Below, in pieces: positions 59,218 through 64,000 of a stretch of DNA of 64,000 nucleotides. This DNA is from Unio delphinus (lineage: Eukaryota > Mollusca > Bivalvia > Unionida > Unionidae). Numbering within the stretch: position 1 is the stretch's first letter; each line of letters opens with the position of its first letter. A model generated the notes under the pieces. That model did not search any database, had not been told where the DNA came from, and saw nothing but the letters and a program-made list of their open reading frames with translations. The stretch lies in NCBI GenBank assembly GCA_029339505.1, contig JAQISU010000155.1, positions 20,712,001 through 20,776,000 of the forward strand, read 5' to 3'. Position numbers and translations under genes: made by a program.

Positions 59218-60593
59218 ATACATTACCCAATCATAATGCCCGAAGAGTACTATCATTGCCATGAGTATCCAGGTAAAATGATTAGCTTTGAAAACTAAAG
59301 ATGTTTGCAACCAATTCTGGCACAGAACAATCCCTCTGCCAGGGAATTCTGTTGCTTAATGGGTGTGTTCAATGCAATTGCCGACTTTTTTGTCCTAGGT
59401 TGCCTATTCTGTGAGACCCTTACAAAGGATAGTTTCGTCCCAATGGAAGCTGATACATTGCCACTTGGATCAAGCAATTATTATCACAATGCACATGAGA
59501 TCCCATCTCAGAAAATGGGCATGTTTCTTTGATTGAGGAGGCATCATTACCCCAAATAACTATCATTCTATTTTGGCACTTTGAACAGAAACAGCATAAT
59601 ACAACAAAAAGGCTTCTGTTCTACAATCTTGACCATTTATGCCATCATTGAAGAGAGGATCTTGGACAAAACAAAGACTTATCCAATGATTTGATGAACT
59701 TTGATCTCACACGCCCAAAAATATTGTTCATTTGCCTAAAGCTAAATCTATTATGAGTTCTAGCCTGATCAGATAAGGCATAATTTGAACTGCTCTTGAT
59801 AGCTTCAATGATGCACTTTTTGGATAACACCTGGTTCTTGTTCTTACTAGTGAGAGCATTCAGAATCAGCAAAATCCATTCTATTTTTTGGGGTGACCCA
59901 AACTAGTTACAGTTCTAATGGCATAGTTCAGTAACACTCATGACGAACCTACTTTCATTGCCAAGAACAGGCTCCAGCTCCTGTTCAATCAGTCTTTCAT
60001 GATGAAACCTCTTTCTGGCCTGGATCTTTCAACTCTGAGTCATTTAAGGACTCCAGGAGAGCTTTGAAAGTGAATGGAACTGAGTTGATACGTCTATTCT
60101 TACCTCTGAAAGAGGAAAGGATGATATATCAGTACAGGCTCTATAATCCAGGATAAGAAGGTTTATCAACTCTCCATACGGAGAATTAACCATGCATCAC
60201 ATTTCAGCTCATAAAGCCAGGTTACTCTCAACAATTGTTGTATTTGAAACTGTTCCCTAACTGACATTATACAAGTTGTTGGATAGAGGTCAGAGTTGGC
60301 TTTTCCAGGTTCTTCATGATGGAAGGCTTAATGAGAAACAGCATTATGACATGTTACTTTCCCAGGTCATTTAGCAGCTTCTTAAGGATGCAGCGTGACA
60401 AATTTCACTGGATTTTCACCTTTTTCTAAAGCAATATCTCCTAATGTGGAATTTTTTATTTAGCTGAGTTCTCAATCTTGAAGTAACCTCAAATACCTGT
60501 GGAACTGGAGATGGCTTCTCAATAGTTAGGGGATGTAACTCCTTCCACCTCTTACCAGTTCTCATTAGATATTGTGATTATTGGGTAATGTAT
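59218..60593. mobile_element. 1.4 kb element with terminal inverted repeats, class unknown
   Basis: Left ATACATTACCCAATCATAAT and right ATTGTGATTATTGGGTAATG are inverted; they match after one indel. The left end recurs at 33828. The interior shows only broken short frames, such as a 75-codon minus-strand frame at 59645-59872 that I do not recognise. No flanking duplication is obvious, so a DIRS-like or other element without target duplication is possible. It lies downstream of ACC. Confidence 0.5.
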
Positions 60594-63500
60594 TTGAAGA
60601 TGAAGTCAATTGTTTAGTAAAATATGTTTCTTTGATCATGTTAATCCATTCGTAATATACACCCTCCTGCCTTCATGCAGTTATATCCTACTTAGAGAAT
60701 GTGCTCTCCTCTGACCATAGTATTCATTGGATTTGGTTCCAGTCCCTGTACTAAGGGGAAATCTGACTTCCACTTATGAAGTTGGATAACTTTTAGCTTT
60801 CATGGTAATAAACAAAGGTATGATGATCAGGTAATTTGAAGAAGCATATTTTACTCTCAATAATTGGTTTCTTATACAGTTTCAAGACTGTCCATTATGC
60901 AATGATAATTATTAAATGAGATTGTTACGATTTTATGTATTACAGTGTGACCTTTAATATTATGTTGTGACATCATGATACTATTAATGGAGAATATTAT
61001 TTGTTTTAGGGTGCAGATTGCTGCAATCTAGTGTATGATATACAATGAACAACTTTCTTCACAACTTAAGAACAAAAAGAATTGTGTTTGTGATCAGCAT
61101 TCTTATTCCCTGTACTGGGGAATTATTTGAGTTAAATGTTCAGGAGTATTGCTAGTAATTTGTATATGGATATAAATTAATGCATGTGTACATGTGCTTT
61201 TCTCCAGGTAGTATTGCATAACTATACATTTGCTCAATTTTCTTGTTGTATTTGTTATAATTTGTAATGTGCCACATTTTTTATGATTTTTGCAAATTAA
61301 AATAAGATAAGTTGTGCAGTAATGTAGTTTTCTTGTACACTGTTCTCATTATATCATGGTTCCATATCTTATTAATGTCCTGTTAACATCAGTAGTGGTG
61401 GACCCTGTTTGCCTAATTAAAATAAGAGAGAGCTGTATGATGTATTTTTTTAATGTAGTATAATCAACACTGCATGATGAAACTGTGCATGAGGTTTAGA
61501 CCTGGAATATACAGGTGTTAAATAAGATGTTCATATAAGATACTTAACTGGTGTAGAGGGCACTGTCAAATATGTTAAGTGATGGTGTTTTGAAAGAAAT
61601 GAAGATACATGACTAAGTTGCATGGTGGGTTTTTTTCAACCCTTATTGTTATATGCTGGTATGATTTTTGTCATGGGGTCCACATTATTCAGAATCACGT
61701 TGTAATGAGGTACATTATAAATGGGGGATAGATTATAAAAGATTTATTGGTATTTTATTGTACCAATCTATTACTGTTGTTATATATCGGGATTAGAGCT
61801 ACATAATTTACAATATATTCATGTAATAATAAATACTTATGTTTTTGTTCACTGTTTGTGAATGCTTTCAGTGTTTTTAAGAATACAGTATGGTCAGTGT
61901 TGCAGATTTTTTTTTTTTATTGAAAATGATGAATCTTACCTACCTCAAGCTTGCATCACCAATTTAGTTTCAAAATGTTTATACAATTATAATAACTACA
62001 AATATCTCTTACTGATATATTTTGCTCTTTTTTTGTGTTTTTCATGGGTTAGTAATTTCTTGGATGCTAAGCAAATTTTACTGCTCACATTGACATATTT
62101 TCTGATGTTTTGTTATATTAAATGCTTGTGTTTTTATAAACATGTTGAATATTTTGTCTATTTCCTGATTTATCTGATGACAAGCCCATTCCTTTTTCAT
62201 TTTAAAATTTTTCCAAATATTTACTATGGATATATTTATCTGATAATAATAAGCCCATCTGTACTTTTGAAGAAATTTATTAGGTTACACTCCAGGTCTC
62301 TTCATGTGAGAATTACTGTCAATGACAGATCAATGTTTACACATTCATTGTGCCTGCTTGACAGAGTTGTTTGCAGCAACAGCAAAATATTATTATTATA
62401 GGATGTAATAGCTTGAAGCAAATAAAACAGCAATTAAAAAGTTGAATCATGTTATATGTGAATGACAATTCAAGTTTATCTGTTAATTGTAATTGTGCTG
62501 AAATGTGTTAAAGCTGATTTCAGTTTGAGAAACAGCTTGCCATGTCATCTTCAAGCGATCTTAAATAAAGTAATGTATCACATGGTATGTTTAGTCTTAA
62601 TGTCAGCTTGCTTGCACAAAAGTGCACTGGAACTATGCTATACTATACCCCTTGTGTGCCCCTACTTATATTATACCCCTTGTGTCCACGTTTTCATCAT
62701 TGACACAGCCTCTGATAAATGCATACCTTTTTTATTAGATCATTTCTTGATATTTCATTATAGTCAGGAAATTTTATATATGCATACAACTTGTATATTT
62801 CACCACTGTAACAAAGTAGGTCATATTAACATACCGGTATTTCTTTGCTTCATCAATGCACTTTTTGCATTCAGGTGAGTTTGCAGAACACTGTTGCTTG
62901 TACTTACATGAAGATATTGTATGTAGATGTATCCTATGGGTTACATCATCATCTTACTAGAAATAGGTCTCTAAGACCTACTTTTCATTCTTTAGTGACC
63001 TTTTATAGTTTTCACATTTAGGTCACATACCAAAGTACTGTTGATTATTGTTTAAAAAAATAATGTAAACCATCAGTTATCAAGACTCATTATGGGACAG
63101 ATTTTGACTGGAATATCAGTTGTCCAGATGATCAAATTTGTTTCAAAATGTAGCACTGAATGGAAGTATCTTTATTAAATTGTCTGATAATAACACCTTT
63201 CACTGTACCGGTATATGTAAAAGAAGTTAAATAAATTTGACATATTTTCAAGAACAGAAAAGGTAGAAACAATACATATATTTCTTAAATACATTCATAA
63301 ATAAAGTTCACAGGTGAAAACAGGTTTCAAAAGGCTTTCCAGCATTCTTATTTATGAGAGTGATTCATTATGCAAGGCATGCGTAAGCTATTGGTTGTGT
63401 GCCGCAATGTAATGTACTTTAGTCGAGCACTCAAGATTTAGTGATTTTTCTTCTTCAAAAGACAAGTTAACTGCAGTGACTGTAAATGAGTCAAGGAACA

Positions 63501-63734
63501 AGGGCCAGATAAAGCAAATGCACATTGCATAAGAAATCCATATGCCAACTATACCAAGCTGGAGGTATTACAGTTGTTAGGCTTTATTAATGAGGTTCAC
63601 ATGTGAAATTTATAAATTAGGTCTCTGTAACATACACTTCACTATCAGACTTTACTATCTATGTGATTGTACAGATTTAGATTTTCATTATGGTTTGATT
63701 GCAACCAACCATTTGCAGTCATGCTATAGACAAA
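60594..63734. other. Downstream intergenic or UTR sequence
   Basis: Two T-rich frames of 179 and 138 codons (61862-62401, 62462-62878) lie in the same phase. Their composition (Phe, Leu, Tyr, Ile, Cys) follows the T-richness of the DNA and no domain is seen. Several AATAAA motifs lie within (62421, about 62564, 63228, 63300). Confidence 0.45.
61828..61833 (+). terminator. Candidate distal poly(A) signal
   Basis: AATAAA in GTAATAATAAATACTT, followed by a T/G-rich stretch (TTTTTGTTCACTGTTTGTG) within 30 bp. It would imply a 4.2 kb 3' UTR that includes a transposon-like element, so it is less likely than the proximal signals. Confidence 0.2.
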
Positions 63735-64000
63735 ACTGACCCTCACATAGGACTCTCACTATACGGACCATCTTGAAAATCTTTTTACGGCTACTCTGTA
63801 ATGCAAGGTTATATTGACATTGGGTTTTCACCAGAAGACTTAAATGATGTCAAGTTAGTCCTAAATGAATGTGGTGTCAATATTATGTCAACGTGGCTGC
63901 CACAGAAGCCAGCTTGAAAGTTATGCCTCCTGAATGGAAGATAATATCATTTATGGGATTTTCACCAAATAACTTCTTGGACTGCTTCTGTGGCATAGTA
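63735..64000. repeat. Dispersed repeat family A at window end
   Basis: CGGACCATCTTGAAAATCTT, AAGGTTATATTGACATTGGG, TTTTCACCAGAAGACTT, CAAGTTAGTCCTAAATGAA. It continues past the window edge. Confidence 0.55.

Overview
The window is animal nuclear DNA from an AT-rich genome. It carries one recognisable gene, on the + strand: the 3' half of acetyl-CoA carboxylase (ACACA/ACC family). Twenty-nine coding exons, joined by 28 GT-AG introns, add up to 3603 nt: 1200 codons plus a TAG stop at 57664-57666. The joined frame is open throughout, and the exon phases agree at every junction. The biotin carboxylase domain, the biotin carrier domain and the promoter lie upstream of base 1. The window therefore holds the end of the central (linker) region and the whole carboxyltransferase (CT) domain. 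A lophotrochozoan, most likely a bivalve mollusc, is inferred from the intron-rich structure and from tRNA-derived SINEs and other short repeats that resemble bivalve repeats. This is recollection, not a database search.

Layout: 1-2393 is upstream intron (SINE, short dispersed repeats, a possible minus-strand coding relic). 2394-31397 holds exons 1-13 (central region) in long repeat-rich introns. 32377-57666 holds exons 14-29 (CT domain and C-terminus). 57667-64000 is 3' UTR plus flank, with poly(A) signals and a 1.4 kb element bounded by terminal inverted repeats (TIRs). No second protein gene, RNA gene or CRISPR array is supported.

The introns hold at least eleven minisatellite arrays. Several have a higher-order period: 9 x 65 = 585 bp, 104 bp and 152 bp. 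Mobile DNA includes two SINE families (one pair forming a large hairpin), a LINE tail, a degenerate Penelope-like fragment with a hammerhead-like core, a 771-bp TIR element with a perfect 9-bp target duplication, and five copies of a palindromic MITE-like element, one split by a SINE.

The most unusual signal is around splice acceptors. Upstream of exon 3, a 48-bp unit containing the acceptor plus the first 17 exon bases is tandemly repeated so that 11 acceptors stand in a row. Upstream of exon 28, a second unrelated unit (about 68 bp) again includes the acceptor and exon start. Upstream of exon 14 lies a decayed duplicate of that exon with its own acceptor and an in-frame stop. In all three places only the most downstream acceptor gives the ACC frame. 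The proximal duplicates would work as decoy or poison acceptors if the spliceosome used them.
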